From assembly GCA_017403825.1 (NCBI GenBank), contig JAFRDO010000079.1, positions 1 to 64,000 on the forward strand: DNA of 64,000 nt, given 5' to 3'. The stretch is from Kiritimatiellia bacterium (GTDB lineage: Bacteria > Verrucomicrobiota > Kiritimatiellia > RFP12 > UBA1067). Each line of letters begins with the position of its first letter. The first letter of the stretch is position 1. Under the pieces are notes generated by a model. That model did no database searches and had not been told where the DNA came from. It saw only the letters and a list, made by a program, of their open reading frames with translations. The position numbers and the translations under genes were made by a program. Of the stretch, positions 23,246 to 32,170 are shown piece by piece.

Positions 23246-24555
23246 CGCCCCCGCATTCGCGCACTGGCAGCGCGCTCCTGTCGGCGCTTTGGATCATCGC
23301 CGTCCTTGCGGTTATGGTGCTGTCCTTCTCGTTTGAGGCACACCAGCAGGCGGGAATAAACGTCTACGTCCGCGAACGCAACCGCGTGAACCGCCTCGTC
23401 GAGCCCGGGCGAATTCTCGGCGAGACCATACTGCTCGGATACGGCGAAGCCAAGGAGTGGAACGAGGATGAGGACCCGACGGATCTGGACGAGGAGGACC
23501 GCTGGTACAAGGAGAAGCGCGACCTCAAGTTCAGGACGTGCTGCAAGATAGGCCCGATCCTCATGGACGAAGACGACCCTGACTCCGGCACGGTGACGGT
23601 CGAGATTGAGCTGGCCAATTCCGGAGCCTCGAACGGCATCAACGTCAACGAGCTCTTTTCCGGCGGCGACCAGAACTACGTGCTCAGGTGGCAGATGATA
23701 CTCAGGAACGCCGGCATCGACGAGGAGCTAGAGGTGGAGGTGAAGGACGCCGACGGGCGCAGCTCGAAGCGGCACAACCTCATGAACCACCTCATCGCCT
23801 GCTGGAACGACTGGCGCGACGAGGACGACAACGTGTCCGCCGGACCCATCACCAACGACCCCGACATAGAATCGGAGTCGGACGACGGCGCCGAGTCGAA
23901 GTGGTACGAGGAGTATGACGAGACTATGGAGAAGGAGGCGCGCGGACGCGAGGAGCGCGAGGCGGCCAAGGAAGACCGTCGCCGCCCGAGAAACGGCTCG
24001 ATACCGGACATCAAGGAGCTTGGCTACATACGCGGCTTCCGCGACTTCCCTGCCATTCTTACCGGAGGGCTGCTGCATCCGGACGAGGACGAGTCCGAGG
24101 AAAACCCCCGCCTGAAGGGCATCGTAGACCTACTCGGCACGACAGGCAGCTCTAAGATCACGATCACGCCGACAACCACCATCGACCAGCTGATGACCAT
24201 TCCCGGCATCTTCCCCGAAGGCGACGACGATGACGACCGCGAGGACAGCATGCTGCTCGCCCAGTCGATCCTGGACGCGCTCAAGGTCAAGCCCGAGGAC
24301 TACGACGTGGACGAGACCAGGGACTGGTGGCCTTACAAGGACTGGGGCGACTTGTGCCAGCGCGTCGCGGACGTCGCCGACACGAACATCCAGATCGGCG
24401 ACGAGGCGCAGCAGTACATCGAGTGGCAGCCGAGCGATACGAGCGTCTTCAAGATGAAGATTTCGTGCGAGTCGATGGGCATGACGCGCGAGGTGAACTG
24501 CAAGTGCTACGTCAAGGACAAGAAGGTGCGGTACATCGAATGGAGAGAGGACTGA
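23242..24555 (+). CDS. gspK: Minor pseudopilin, GspK-like
   Basis: A 437-residue protein, much larger than the other pseudopilins, as usual for GspK. The N-terminus TGSALLSALWIIAVLAVMVL lacks Glu at +5, which is also normal for GspK, the tip subunit. The globular part is very acidic (many DEDD and EEDD runs), and the C-terminal helix-hairpin region (DQLMTIPGIF) resembles the SAM-like domain of GspK. The start overlaps gspJ (ATGA). Confidence 0.88.
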   Translation: MTPPHSRTGSALLSALWIIAVLAVMVLSFSFEAHQQAGINVYVRERNRVNRLVEPGRILGETILLGYGEAKEWNEDEDPTDLDEEDRWYKEKRDLKFRTCCKIGPILMDEDDPDSGTVTVEIELANSGASNGINVNELFSGGDQNYVLRWQMILRNAGIDEELEVEVKDADGRSSKRHNLMNHLIACWNDWRDEDDNVSAGPITNDPDIESESDDGAESKWYEEYDETMEKEARGREEREAAKEDRRRPRNGSIPDIKELGYIRGFRDFPAILTGGLLHPDEDESEENPRLKGIVDLLGTTGSSKITITPTTTIDQLMTIPGIFPEGDDDDDREDSMLLAQSILDALKVKPEDYDVDETRDWWPYKDWGDLCQRVADVADTNIQIGDEAQQYIEWQPSDTSVFKMKISCESMGMTREVNCKCYVKDKKVRYIEWRED

Positions 24556-24556
24556 A

Positions 24557-25465
24557 ATGACTGGATCAGGAATGGCGAAGGTCATCGACGGCAAGATGCT
24601 GGCCGCGAGGCTGCGAGGTGAAATCGCGGACGGCGTGGCCGCGCTGAAGGCGGAGAGCGGCGTGACGCCAGCGCTGGCGGTGATCCTGGTTGGGGAGAAC
24701 CCGGCGAGCGTAAGCTACGTCACTGCGAAGGAACGGGCGTGCGCCGAAGCCGGCATCGCGTCGCGCGAGATACGCCTGCCCGCGTCGGCTGCGGAGGAAG
24801 AGCTGCTGTCCCATATCGCCGCGCTAAACGCCGACCCGGCGATACACGGCATTCTCGTGCAGTTGCCGCTGCCGAAGGGCTTTGACGAGAAGAAGGTGAT
24901 AGACGCGATCTCGCCGGAGAAGGACGTGGACGGCTTCACGCCGGTCAACGTCGGGCGAATGCTGATCGGCGAGAGGTGTTTTCTGCCGTGCACTCCGCAC
25001 GGGATCATCAAGCTGATAGAGTTCGCGGGCGTCGACGTGCGGGGCCGTCACGCGGTGGTGATCGGGCGCTCCAACATCGTCGGCAAGCCCGTCGCCGCGC
25101 TTCTTTCGCGGAAGGGGACGGACGCGACCGTCACGCTCTGCCACACCGGCACGCCGGACGTCGCGTCGTTCACGCGCCAGGCGGACGTGGTGGTCGTCGC
25201 GGCGGGGCGGCCCGGCACGCTGACGGGCGACATGCTGAAGCCGGGCGCGGTGGTGATCGACGTCGGCGTAAACCGCATTCCGGACGCGACGCGTCCGAAG
25301 GGCTTCCGGCTTGTCGGCGATGCGGACTTCGACTCGTGCGCGGCAGTGGCGTCGGCGATAACGCCTGTTCCGGGCGGAGTCGGCCCCATGACGATAACGA
25401 TGCTCCTCTGGAACACGCTGGAGAGCGCACGCGCCGCAGCCTTGGGCGCCGGAGCGTCCGAATAG
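24557..25465 (+). CDS. folD: Bifunctional methylenetetrahydrofolate dehydrogenase/cyclohydrolase
   Basis: A 302-residue enzyme of one-carbon folate metabolism. Catalytic Y54 and K58 are in SYVTAKERAC, followed by GILVQLPLP and DVDGFTPVNVGR. The NADP site is GRSNIVGKPVAALL, and the end motif is TPVPGGVGPMT. Shine-Dalgarno GAGAGAGGA supports the ATG at 24557; the next ATG, 15 nt on, is also possible. It follows gspK directly with a one-base gap and may be read through from the secretion operon. Confidence 0.96.
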   Translation: MTGSGMAKVIDGKMLAARLRGEIADGVAALKAESGVTPALAVILVGENPASVSYVTAKERACAEAGIASREIRLPASAAEEELLSHIAALNADPAIHGILVQLPLPKGFDEKKVIDAISPEKDVDGFTPVNVGRMLIGERCFLPCTPHGIIKLIEFAGVDVRGRHAVVIGRSNIVGKPVAALLSRKGTDATVTLCHTGTPDVASFTRQADVVVVAAGRPGTLTGDMLKPGAVVIDVGVNRIPDATRPKGFRLVGDADFDSCAAVASAITPVPGGVGPMTITMLLWNTLESARAAALGAGASE

Positions 25466-25490
25466 GCGCGGCGATTGCGGAGAGGGAAAC

Positions 25491-25961
25491 ATGGACAAGT
25501 TCACCCCGGAGAAGCGATCGAAGATCATGTCCGCCATACATTCGCGCGACACGCTTCCCGAGGTGATGGTCCGCAAGTGGCTCTTCTCGCGAGGCTACAG
25601 GTTCCGCACGTGCGACAGGCGTATCGTCGGGCGCCCCGACGTCGTCTTGCCGCGACTGAGGACGCTGATCGAGGTCCGCGGCTGCTTCTGGCACCATCAC
25701 GGCTGGGAGTGGGACGGGCGGAAGCTCGTGCAGGTCGCGGAATGTTCGCAGGCTACCGCGCCGAAGACGAACAGGGCGTTCTGGAACGGCAAGTTCCGCA
25801 GGAACGTCCGCCGCGACGCGGACCATGAGAGGCTTTGGACCGAGCAGGGCTGGAACGTCATCGTCATTTGGGAATGCGGGCTCAGGACCGCCGCAGACCG
25901 CGAGAAGACATTCGCCAGGGTCGGCAGCTGGCTGGACGGATTCGAGAGGAAGGCGGAGTGA
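25491..25961 (+). CDS. vsr: Very short patch repair (Vsr-like) DNA mismatch endonuclease
   Basis: A 156-residue protein, the usual length. It opens with DKFTPEKRSKIMSAIHSRDT, has the catalytic aspartate in VGRPDVV (D50), and RGCFWHHHGW with the zinc/metal histidines (68-70). Vsr nicks T:G mismatches arising from 5-methylcytosine deamination, or the same fold serves as a restriction nuclease. No cytosine methylase is adjacent, which is unusual for a classical Vsr. Confidence 0.88.
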   Translation: MDKFTPEKRSKIMSAIHSRDTLPEVMVRKWLFSRGYRFRTCDRRIVGRPDVVLPRLRTLIEVRGCFWHHHGWEWDGRKLVQVAECSQATAPKTNRAFWNGKFRRNVRRDADHERLWTEQGWNVIVIWECGLRTAADREKTFARVGSWLDGFERKAE

Positions 25962-25963
25962 CG

Positions 25964-26281
25964 ATGTTCTTCAACTGGAAAGGCATAGCGATAGTTCTTG
26001 CGGTCATTGCGGTGGTGATCGGGCTGTGCGCGCTCGACCTGCGGTGCTCCGGCGGAGGGGACGATATACCCGCGATAGCGAGGGCCAAGGGAGAGATCGA
26101 GGCGGGAGTCAGGGAACACCGCATTCAGCAGGCGGACGAGCTTGCAAGGCTGGCGCGCGACATGCGCGTACTTGCGAAACGGTACGTCGAGAAGGGCGAA
26201 ACGAGGAAGGCTCATCGCGCCATAGGCGCGGCGCAGGAGCTGGACAGGAAGATCAAGGAACTGCGCGGCGAAAGCAAATGA
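25964..26281 (+). CDS. Small membrane-anchored coiled-coil protein
   Basis: A 105-residue protein that I do not recognise. One N-terminal transmembrane segment (about residues 7-24, ending in a possible lipid-type cysteine region LCALDLRC) is followed by a charged alpha-helical stretch rich in Ala/Arg/Glu that may form a coiled coil (about 45-100). It starts 2 nt after vsr and overlaps the next gene by 4 nt, so it belongs to the same transcript. Confidence 0.6.
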   Translation: MFFNWKGIAIVLAVIAVVIGLCALDLRCSGGGDDIPAIARAKGEIEAGVREHRIQQADELARLARDMRVLAKRYVEKGETRKAHRAIGAAQELDRKIKELRGESK

Positions 26282-27168
26282 AAAGCAACTACGGATTCGA
26301 GAGACGCGCCTATCTGCTGGACGTGACCGACCGGTGTCCGAACCGGCTGGCGATGCAGGAGCTTGTGGACGTTCTGGCCCGCTTTGGCTACAACGAGTTC
26401 TTCCTTTACGATTCGGCGACGTCTCGGGAGGTTCCGCTTGAGACGGCGAAGGCCGAAGCCTATTGCGGCATTCAGGGGCTTGACTTCAAGGTTGTCGGCA
26501 GGGACGGCCTGCGCGCGATGGAGACGGACGCGTCCACCGTTCTTGCGCCTACCTTTGCCGCGCGTTCGCTGTGCGGTCGCATCGAGGAGATGCGCGTCGC
26601 AATGGAGAAAGCCGAGGAAGCGGGGCGCTCGCGCAAGGCGAAGAGGTTCCTCGTGACCGACCTTTCCGACGGCTATGCGTGGCATCCGCTTTGCGTGTCG
26701 CTGCCGGGAATCGTTCTTGCGGGGAACCTGATGACGGCGGGACGCTCTGCGGCGAAGGGTGACCTTGAAAAAGACCTTTGCTCGGTGATGGACCTTCCGC
26801 TCGGCGGGCTCCTTCAGAAGTTGGGGACGCTTTACCTGCGCGGCGGCGCGGTACGGTCGGACGCATCGGAATACTTCAACATACTCGCCGGCGACGTCGG
26901 CTATTCGCGCCACCCCGGAATAACGCAGTTCGTCCTTGACGATGTCTCTGCCGTCGCGCACGGCGTCCGCCTCGCGCTGGAGCGCTGGGTCGAGCGCAAC
27001 GACTGGGCGAAGGAGATATCCTATGCGGCGAGTCTCCTCGATTGCGCCTGCCACAGGCGCGACGAGGCGCGGCTCAGGGCGCTCCGCGACGAACACGGCC
27101 GCATCTGGCGCATGCGCTTCGAGCCGTCCGGCCGCGTGGAGTCCCTCTCCCGCCTGCCGCGCTTTTGA
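26278..27168 (+). CDS. GH20-like protein lacking the central catalytic part
   Basis: A 296-residue protein. Residues 7-50 resemble the first strands of GH20-like barrels (AYLLDVTDRCPNRLAMQELVDVLA, then YNEFFLYD), and residues 125-150 resemble the late motif of that group (TDLSDGYAWHPLCVSLPGI, compare WGDNGHWQPL). The paired Asp-Glu catalytic segment that normally lies between is absent, and the protein is about half the usual length. Either an internal deletion has produced an inactive or binding-only protein, or this is a distinct small family. The ATG overlaps the previous stop. Confidence 0.45.
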   Translation: MKSNYGFERRAYLLDVTDRCPNRLAMQELVDVLARFGYNEFFLYDSATSREVPLETAKAEAYCGIQGLDFKVVGRDGLRAMETDASTVLAPTFAARSLCGRIEEMRVAMEKAEEAGRSRKAKRFLVTDLSDGYAWHPLCVSLPGIVLAGNLMTAGRSAAKGDLEKDLCSVMDLPLGGLLQKLGTLYLRGGAVRSDASEYFNILAGDVGYSRHPGITQFVLDDVSAVAHGVRLALERWVERNDWAKEISYAASLLDCACHRRDEARLRALRDEHGRIWRMRFEPSGRVESLSRLPRF

Positions 27169-27202
27169 CACGTACGGTAGCTTCGTTTGGAAGCGAATAT
27201 AA

Positions 27203-27220
27203 ATACTATAAATTGTAGCC
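27203..27220. promoter_or_regulatory. Possible NrdR-like box
   Basis: ACTATAAATTGTAG is a partial match to the NrdR consensus (acaCwAtATaTwGtgt). A further TGTAG/CTACA pair follows at 27214-27239. NrdR boxes normally occur in pairs about 30 bp apart, which is not clear here. Confidence 0.35.
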
Positions 27221-27269
27221 TCATGGCATGGTGTCTACAACCTGTTGATAAGTTTTCACATTTTCCCCC

Positions 27270-27315
27270 TTGCCAATCTACGACAGATAGTGTATCATTC
27301 CACTTGTAGCTACAA
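27270..27315 (+). promoter_or_regulatory. Promoter of nrdD with palindrome at the start point
   Basis: TTGCCA, 17 bp, TATCAT. The perfect 12-bp palindrome TTGTAGCTACAA (27304-27315) covers the predicted transcription start, an ideal repressor site. The leader is about 50 nt with Shine-Dalgarno AAAGGCGGAG. Confidence 0.6.
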
Positions 27316-27354
27316 AATAGGGTAAACCAACTTGAAAGGCGGAGACTCGGAAAC

Positions 27355-29592
27355 ATGAAGCAGATGAAGATTATAAAGCGCAGCGGCGAGGAAAAGGCGT
27401 TTGACATCACGAAGATCGAGAACGCGATTCGCAAGGCGTCGCAGGCAGTCGACTACAAGAATGCGCTTTCGGAAGGGCGCATCAAGCTGATTGCCGAGGA
27501 GGTCGCTGGCGTGTGCGCTGCGCGCGACCGCGCGATGACGGTCGAGGAGATACAGGACGTCGTCGAAACGAAGATCATGGAGATGGGCGCGCACGAGGTC
27601 GCGAAGAAGTACATCACATACCGCTACAAGCAGTCGCTGCTGCGCCAGGCGAACACCACAGACCAGCAGATCATGTCGCTCATCGAGAGCAACAACGAGG
27701 ACGTGAAGCAGGAGAACTCGAACAAGAACCCGACTATCAACGCCGTCCAGCGCGACTATATGGCGGGCGAGGTGTCGAAAGACGTGGCGTCGCGCCTGCT
27801 GCTTCCGGCGGACGTGGTCCAGGCTCACAAGGACGGCGTAATCCACTTCCATGACATGGACTATTTCGCGCAGCACATGCACAACTGCGACCTCGTGAAC
27901 CTCGAGGACATGCTGCAGAACGGCACTGTGATCTCTGGCACGATGATCGAGAAGCCGAAGTCGTTCTCTACGGCGTGCAACATAGCGACGCAGATCATCG
28001 CGCAGGTCGCCTCGAACCAGTACGGCGGGCAGTCGATCTCGCTGACGCACCTGGCGCCGTTCGTTGAGGTTTCGCGTCAGTCGATTGCGAAGGACCTTGC
28101 GACGGAGTGCGAGATGGCCGGCGCGAAGGTCGACAAGGCGGCGTTCGACGCCATCGTCGAGAAGCGCGTCCGCAAGGAGATCCAGAAGGGCGTCCAGACG
28201 ATACAGTACCAGGTCGTGACGCTCATGACGACGAACGGGCAGGCGCCTTTCGTGACTGTCTACATGTATCTCGGCGAGGCGCGCAGCGAGCAGGAGCGCA
28301 AGGACCTGGCGATGATCATCGAGGAGGTCCTCAACGAGCGCATCAGGGGCGTCAAGAACGAGGCGGGCGTCTACATCACCCCGGCGTTCCCGAAGCTCAT
28401 ATACGTGCTCGAGGAGCAGAACGTGCGCGAGGGGACTCCCTACTGGTATCTCACGGAACTCGCGGCGAAGTGCACGGCGAAGCGCATGGTGCCCGACTAC
28501 ATCTCCGAGAAGAAGATGCGCGAGTACAAGCTTTCGAAGGGCGAGACCGTCGGCCACGGCGACACCTACACCTGCATGGGTTGCAGGTCGTTCCTTACGC
28601 CCGACCGTTCCGGCAACGGCTACGGCAACATCGCGAACGCCGGCAACTACGAGCCCGGCAAGCCCAAGTACTACGGGCGCTTCAACCAGGGCGTGGTGAC
28701 GATCAACCTCGTGGACGTCGCGCTTTCGGCGCATGGCGACATGGAGAAGTTCTGGGAGATTTTCGGCGAGCGCTGCGAGCTCTGCCACAGGGCGCTGCAG
28801 TGCCGCCACGAGCGGCTGAAAGGCACGTCGTCCGACGCGGCGCCGATTCTCTGGCAGTACGGGGCGCTGGCGCGTCTCAAGAAGGGCGAGAAGATCGACA
28901 AGCTCCTCTACGGCGGCTACTCCACGATTTCCCTTGGCTATGCCGGCCTGTGGGAGTGCGTGTTTGCGATGACGGGCAAGAAGCTCACCGAGCCGGAGGG
29001 CGAGGAGTTCGGCCTCGAGGTCATGAAGAAGCTCAACGAGTACACTGCGAAGTGGAAGGCGGCGGAGGACATCGACTACTCGCTCTACGGCACCCCGCTC
29101 GAGTCCACGACCTACAAGTTCGCCAAGTGCCTGCAGAAGCGCTTCGGGGTAATCAAGGGCGTCTCCGACAAGAACTACATCACGAACTCCTACCACATAC
29201 ACGTGACGGAGCCGATCGATGCGTTCAAGAAGCTCGAGATCGAGTCGAAGTCCCAGAAGCTGTCGCCGGGCGGCGCGATAAGCTACGTCGAAGTGCCGAA
29301 CATGCAGAACAACATTCCGGCGGTGCTCGCGATCATGCAGTACATCTACGACCACATCATGTATGCCGAGCTGAACACGAAGAGCGACTACTGCCAGGTG
29401 TGCGGCTTTGACGGCGAGATACAGATCGTGAAGGACGAGAGCGGCAAGCTCATCTGGAAGTGCCCGAAGTGTGGGAACACCGACGAGTCGAAGCTCAACG
29501 TGGCCAGGCGCACGTGCGGCTACATCGGCAGCCAGTTCTGGAACCAGGGCCGTACTCAGGAGATCAAGGAGCGCGTCCTCCACGTGTCGTGA
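27355..29592 (+). CDS. nrdD: Anaerobic (class III) ribonucleoside-triphosphate reductase
   Basis: A 745-residue glycyl-radical enzyme that makes dNTPs without oxygen. An ATP-cone occupies about residues 1-95 (KIIKRSGEEKAFD). The catalytic domain shows HFHDMDYFAQHMHNCDL. The C-terminus has the zinc site C680-x2-C683 and C703-x2-C706, and the radical glycine in RRTCGYIG (G722). The activating radical-SAM enzyme NrdG is not adjacent. The stop overlaps the next start (GTGA), tying it to phospholipid synthesis. A large open frame on the opposite strand is a codon-bias shadow. Confidence 0.97.
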   Translation: MKQMKIIKRSGEEKAFDITKIENAIRKASQAVDYKNALSEGRIKLIAEEVAGVCAARDRAMTVEEIQDVVETKIMEMGAHEVAKKYITYRYKQSLLRQANTTDQQIMSLIESNNEDVKQENSNKNPTINAVQRDYMAGEVSKDVASRLLLPADVVQAHKDGVIHFHDMDYFAQHMHNCDLVNLEDMLQNGTVISGTMIEKPKSFSTACNIATQIIAQVASNQYGGQSISLTHLAPFVEVSRQSIAKDLATECEMAGAKVDKAAFDAIVEKRVRKEIQKGVQTIQYQVVTLMTTNGQAPFVTVYMYLGEARSEQERKDLAMIIEEVLNERIRGVKNEAGVYITPAFPKLIYVLEEQNVREGTPYWYLTELAAKCTAKRMVPDYISEKKMREYKLSKGETVGHGDTYTCMGCRSFLTPDRSGNGYGNIANAGNYEPGKPKYYGRFNQGVVTINLVDVALSAHGDMEKFWEIFGERCELCHRALQCRHERLKGTSSDAAPILWQYGALARLKKGEKIDKLLYGGYSTISLGYAGLWECVFAMTGKKLTEPEGEEFGLEVMKKLNEYTAKWKAAEDIDYSLYGTPLESTTYKFAKCLQKRFGVIKGVSDKNYITNSYHIHVTEPIDAFKKLEIESKSQKLSPGGAISYVEVPNMQNNIPAVLAIMQYIYDHIMYAELNTKSDYCQVCGFDGEIQIVKDESGKLIWKCPKCGNTDESKLNVARRTCGYIGSQFWNQGRTQEIKERVLHVS

Positions 29593-30497
29593 CGGTTGAG
29601 TACATCGACCGCTGTTCGGGGCGCCGCGTCCGGGAAAGCGTCATGGGCGACGGCGCCCTGCGCTTTGCCTACGACACGCTGCTGGGGCGGACGCTCTGGC
29701 CGGTGCTGTTCGGTTCGCGGCTCTGCTCGGCCGTCCTCGGGCGGCGCTACGACTCGCCTCGCTCGAAGTCCGACATCGCCACACTCGCGTCAATACCGGG
29801 TTGCTGCCCCGACGAGGCGGAGAAGCCTGTTTCCGAATACGCGACGTTCAACGAGTTCTTCACGCGGCGGCTGAAGCCGGGGGCGCGTCCGCTCGGCGAC
29901 GGGTTCGTGAGTCCGGCGGACGGAAGGCTAAGGCTCTTCCTCGGTGCTGATGCCGACAGTCCGTTTCCGCTCAAGGGCGCGCGGCGGACGCTGCGCGAGA
30001 CGTTCGGTCCGTCTGGTGAGCCGGACGTTCCCGGCGGGCGCTACGACGTCGCAGTCGTGCGTCTCGCTCCGGTCGACTATCACAGGTTCCACTTCCCCTG
30101 CGACTGCCGGACGCCCGATGCGGTGCGCGTAATGCGCGGCGCGTACCATTCGGTGAACCCGATCGCGCTCGTGCGTCGTCCCGACGTATATGCGGAGAAC
30201 GAGCGCCAGATCGTCAGGGCCGAGGCGGACTTCGGTCCGTTCTGGCTCGTAGACGTCGGGGCGTTCGGGGTCGGGACGATCGTCCAGACGTATGACGGCG
30301 TCGCTCACGCGAAGGGCGACGAGAAGGGGTATTTCAAGTTCGGCGGATCGACGGTGATTGTCGTCGTGCCTGCTGCGGCGTTGCGCTTCGACGAGGACCT
30401 CGTGCGCAACTCATCCGACGGCTTGGAGACTCTTGTGCGCTGTGGCGAGCGCATCGCCATGCCGGCGGCACATCAGGGTGCGATTTTAATCCGTTGA
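29589..30497 (+). CDS. psd: Phosphatidylserine decarboxylase proenzyme
   Basis: A 302-residue protein. It contains FNEFFTRRLKPGARP, SPADGR with the catalytic Asp region, LAPVDYHRFHFP with the catalytic His, and the C-terminal autocleavage site KFGGST (S254 becomes the pyruvoyl group; the motif is commonly LGST or GGST). It makes phosphatidylethanolamine in the inner membrane. The GTG start overlaps the nrdD stop; the longer frame from 29460 lies in nrdD. Confidence 0.93.
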   Translation: MTVEYIDRCSGRRVRESVMGDGALRFAYDTLLGRTLWPVLFGSRLCSAVLGRRYDSPRSKSDIATLASIPGCCPDEAEKPVSEYATFNEFFTRRLKPGARPLGDGFVSPADGRLRLFLGADADSPFPLKGARRTLRETFGPSGEPDVPGGRYDVAVVRLAPVDYHRFHFPCDCRTPDAVRVMRGAYHSVNPIALVRRPDVYAENERQIVRAEADFGPFWLVDVGAFGVGTIVQTYDGVAHAKGDEKGYFKFGGSTVIVVVPAAALRFDEDLVRNSSDGLETLVRCGERIAMPAAHQGAILIR

Positions 30498-30546
30498 AGT
30501 TCTGAGCCATTTTCTGCCGCGCAACTTCCTCGGCGCGGACGGGGGG

Positions 30547-30576
30547 TTGACGGCTTAAGGGGGTTTTTGATATACT
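30547..30576 (+). promoter_or_regulatory. Promoter of the tRNA-Leu/tRNA-Glu pair
   Basis: TTGACG, 18 bp, TATACT, ending 12 bp before tRNA-Leu. Confidence 0.75.
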
Positions 30577-30588
30577 TCAAAACAGTCT

Positions 30589-30673
30589 GCACCCGTGGTG
30601 AAATTGGCATACACGCTAGATTCAGGTTCTAGTGCCGCAAGGTGTGTGGGTTCAAATCCCACCGGGTGCACCA
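30589..30673 (+). tRNA. tRNA-Leu (CAG)
   Basis: A class II tRNA with a long variable arm. Acceptor GCACCCG/CGGGTGC, anticodon stem CTAGA/TCTAG, loop TTCAGGT giving CAG. CCA is encoded. Confidence 0.95.
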
Positions 30674-30678
30674 AAGAC

Positions 30679-30753
30679 GGCCCCTTCGTCTATCGGCTAG
30701 GACATCTGGTTCTCATCCAGGCAAGAGGAGTTCGACTCTCCTAGGGGCTGCCA
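30679..30753 (+). tRNA. tRNA-Glu (CTC)
   Basis: Acceptor GGCCCCT/AGGGGCT (first pair G-U), anticodon stem CTGG/CCAG, loop TTCTCAT giving CTC. CCA is encoded. It is five bases after tRNA-Leu, so cotranscribed. Confidence 0.93.
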
Positions 30754-30765
30754 GCTGCAACGTAT

Positions 30766-30822
30766 AAAAGCGAACGATCCGCCAGACCATGACAGTCATG
30801 ACGGATCGTTTCTCGTTTGTTG
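30766..30822. terminator. Bidirectional terminator between tRNA-Glu and the aminotransferase gene
   Basis: AACGATCCG and CGGATCGTT flank an inner CATGAC/GTCATG stem, with TTTCTCGTTTG on the right and an A-rich stretch on the left. It serves the converging transcripts. Confidence 0.75.
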
Positions 30823-30829
30823 AAGCGCC

Positions 30830-32170
30830 TTATGCCTTGCAGTGACGCTTGCGGAGCTTGGCAGAGGTGTTCCTTATGCCGTCGACCATGTCCTGTATGT
30901 CCTGGTCCGTGAGCCGCGGGTGCATCGGAATGTTGAACTCGCGGTTGTAGAAGAACTCGTTCGCGCGCGGACACTGGTCGGGATCGTACCCCATGCGCTT
31001 GAGGCCCGTGAAGTGGTAGGTCGGCTGGTAGTGCAGGATGCCCTGCACGCCTTCCTCCTGGTACAGCACCTGCATGAACTCGTCACGAGATCCGCCAAGC
31101 GCCTTCTCGTCGACGCAGACGGTGTAGAGGTGGAAGCTGTGGTAGCAGTTCGGATCCTCGTACACCGGCTCGACGCCCGGAACGTCCTGAAGACCTGCGG
31201 TGATCTTGTGGGCGATTTCGCGGCGCTTGTTGACGAGCATGTCGAGCTTGTCGAGCTGGCAGCAGCCGACGGCCGCCTGGATCTCGTTCATGCGGTAGTT
31301 GGAGCCCCAGTGGCCGTTCCACGGGATGACGTCGAAGTGCGCCGGCATCCAGTACTGGATCGGGTCGGTGCGGCGCTTGACGATCTTGCCGAAGGTCCAG
31401 ACCGGGTCGTTCTTGTCCGCCAGCTGGTCGTTCCACGTCTGCGGCATGTTGCTCATGCAGCGCAGGTTCTGGATTCCCTTGGCGTATTCGTCGTTGCTCG
31501 TCGTGATCATGCCGCCCTCACCGCAGGTCGTGATGTTCTTGAGCGAGTGGAACGAGAACGCGCCGCAGTCGCCGATCGAGCCGGCCTTGCGCCCCTTGTA
31601 GCTCGATCCCGTCGCATGCGCGCAGTCTTCGAGGACCTTGAGGTTGTGCTTTCTGGCGATCTCCATGATCGGGTCCATGTCGACCATCTGCCCGGCGTAG
31701 TGGACGACGTAGATGGCCTTCGTCTTTGGCGTGATCTTGCGCTCGACGTCGTTGGGGTCTATGTTGAACGTCCTGGGGTCGATGTCGGCGAAGACCGGCA
31801 CGCCGCCTTCCTTGAGGATGACGAGCGACGTCGCGACGAACGTGTTCGGCGTGACGATTACCTCGTCGCCAGGCTTGATGTCGAAGAGCTGCGTCACGAC
31901 ATGCATCGACGTCGTGCAGCTGGTCGCTGCAAACGCGTACTTCGTGCCGGACATCTTCGCGAACTTGTCCTGGAACTCGATCGTCTTCGGGCCCATCGTG
32001 AGCGAGTCCTGCGACATCGCGTCCAGGGCGGCCTTGCGCTCGGCCTCGTCGTAGATTGACCCCATGAACGAATACGCGACCTTCAGCTTCACGCCGTCGT
32101 TCGTCGCGTAGCTCGAGGTGATTCCGCCTTCGGTCTCGCCTCCCGTGTAATGGTCGTCCTTGATTGCCAT
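30830..32170 (-). CDS. DegT/DnrJ/EryC1-type PLP aminotransferase
   Basis: A 446-residue protein of the sugar aminotransferase family. The cofactor lysine is K211 in SFHSLKNITTCGEGG, and the pyridine-binding Asp is D182 in VLEDCAHATGS. Because the lysine is kept, it should be an aminotransferase and not a RfbH-type dehydratase, which has His there. Start MAIKDDHY is supported by Shine-Dalgarno AAGGAG. A TATAAT box lies upstream near 32225. The XylR-type regulator diverges from it. Likely role: amino-sugar synthesis for surface glycans (inference). Confidence 0.88.
   Translation of the reverse strand: MAIKDDHYTGGETEGGITSSYATNDGVKLKVAYSFMGSIYDEAERKAALDAMSQDSLTMGPKTIEFQDKFAKMSGTKYAFAATSCTTSMHVVTQLFDIKPGDEVIVTPNTFVATSLVILKEGGVPVFADIDPRTFNIDPNDVERKITPKTKAIYVVHYAGQMVDMDPIMEIARKHNLKVLEDCAHATGSSYKGRKAGSIGDCGAFSFHSLKNITTCGEGGMITTSNDEYAKGIQNLRCMSNMPQTWNDQLADKNDPVWTFGKIVKRRTDPIQYWMPAHFDVIPWNGHWGSNYRMNEIQAAVGCCQLDKLDMLVNKRREIAHKITAGLQDVPGVEPVYEDPNCYHSFHLYTVCVDEKALGGSRDEFMQVLYQEEGVQGILHYQPTYHFTGLKRMGYDPDQCPRANEFFYNREFNIPMHPRLTDQDIQDMVDGIRNTSAKLRKRHCKA

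Noticed and set aside
28107..29411. 434-residue forward frame inside nrdD
   Set aside because: Arg/Gly/His-rich out-of-frame reading of nrdD codons.
27310..29583. 757-residue open frame on the reverse strand opposite nrdD
   Set aside because: It is antisense to a gene with complete catalytic motifs; its composition (Leu/Arg/His/Val-rich) is the mirror of GC-biased third positions.
30830..32170. RfbH-type 3-dehydratase
   Set aside because: The PLP site has lysine (K211), whereas that dehydratase uses histidine at this position.
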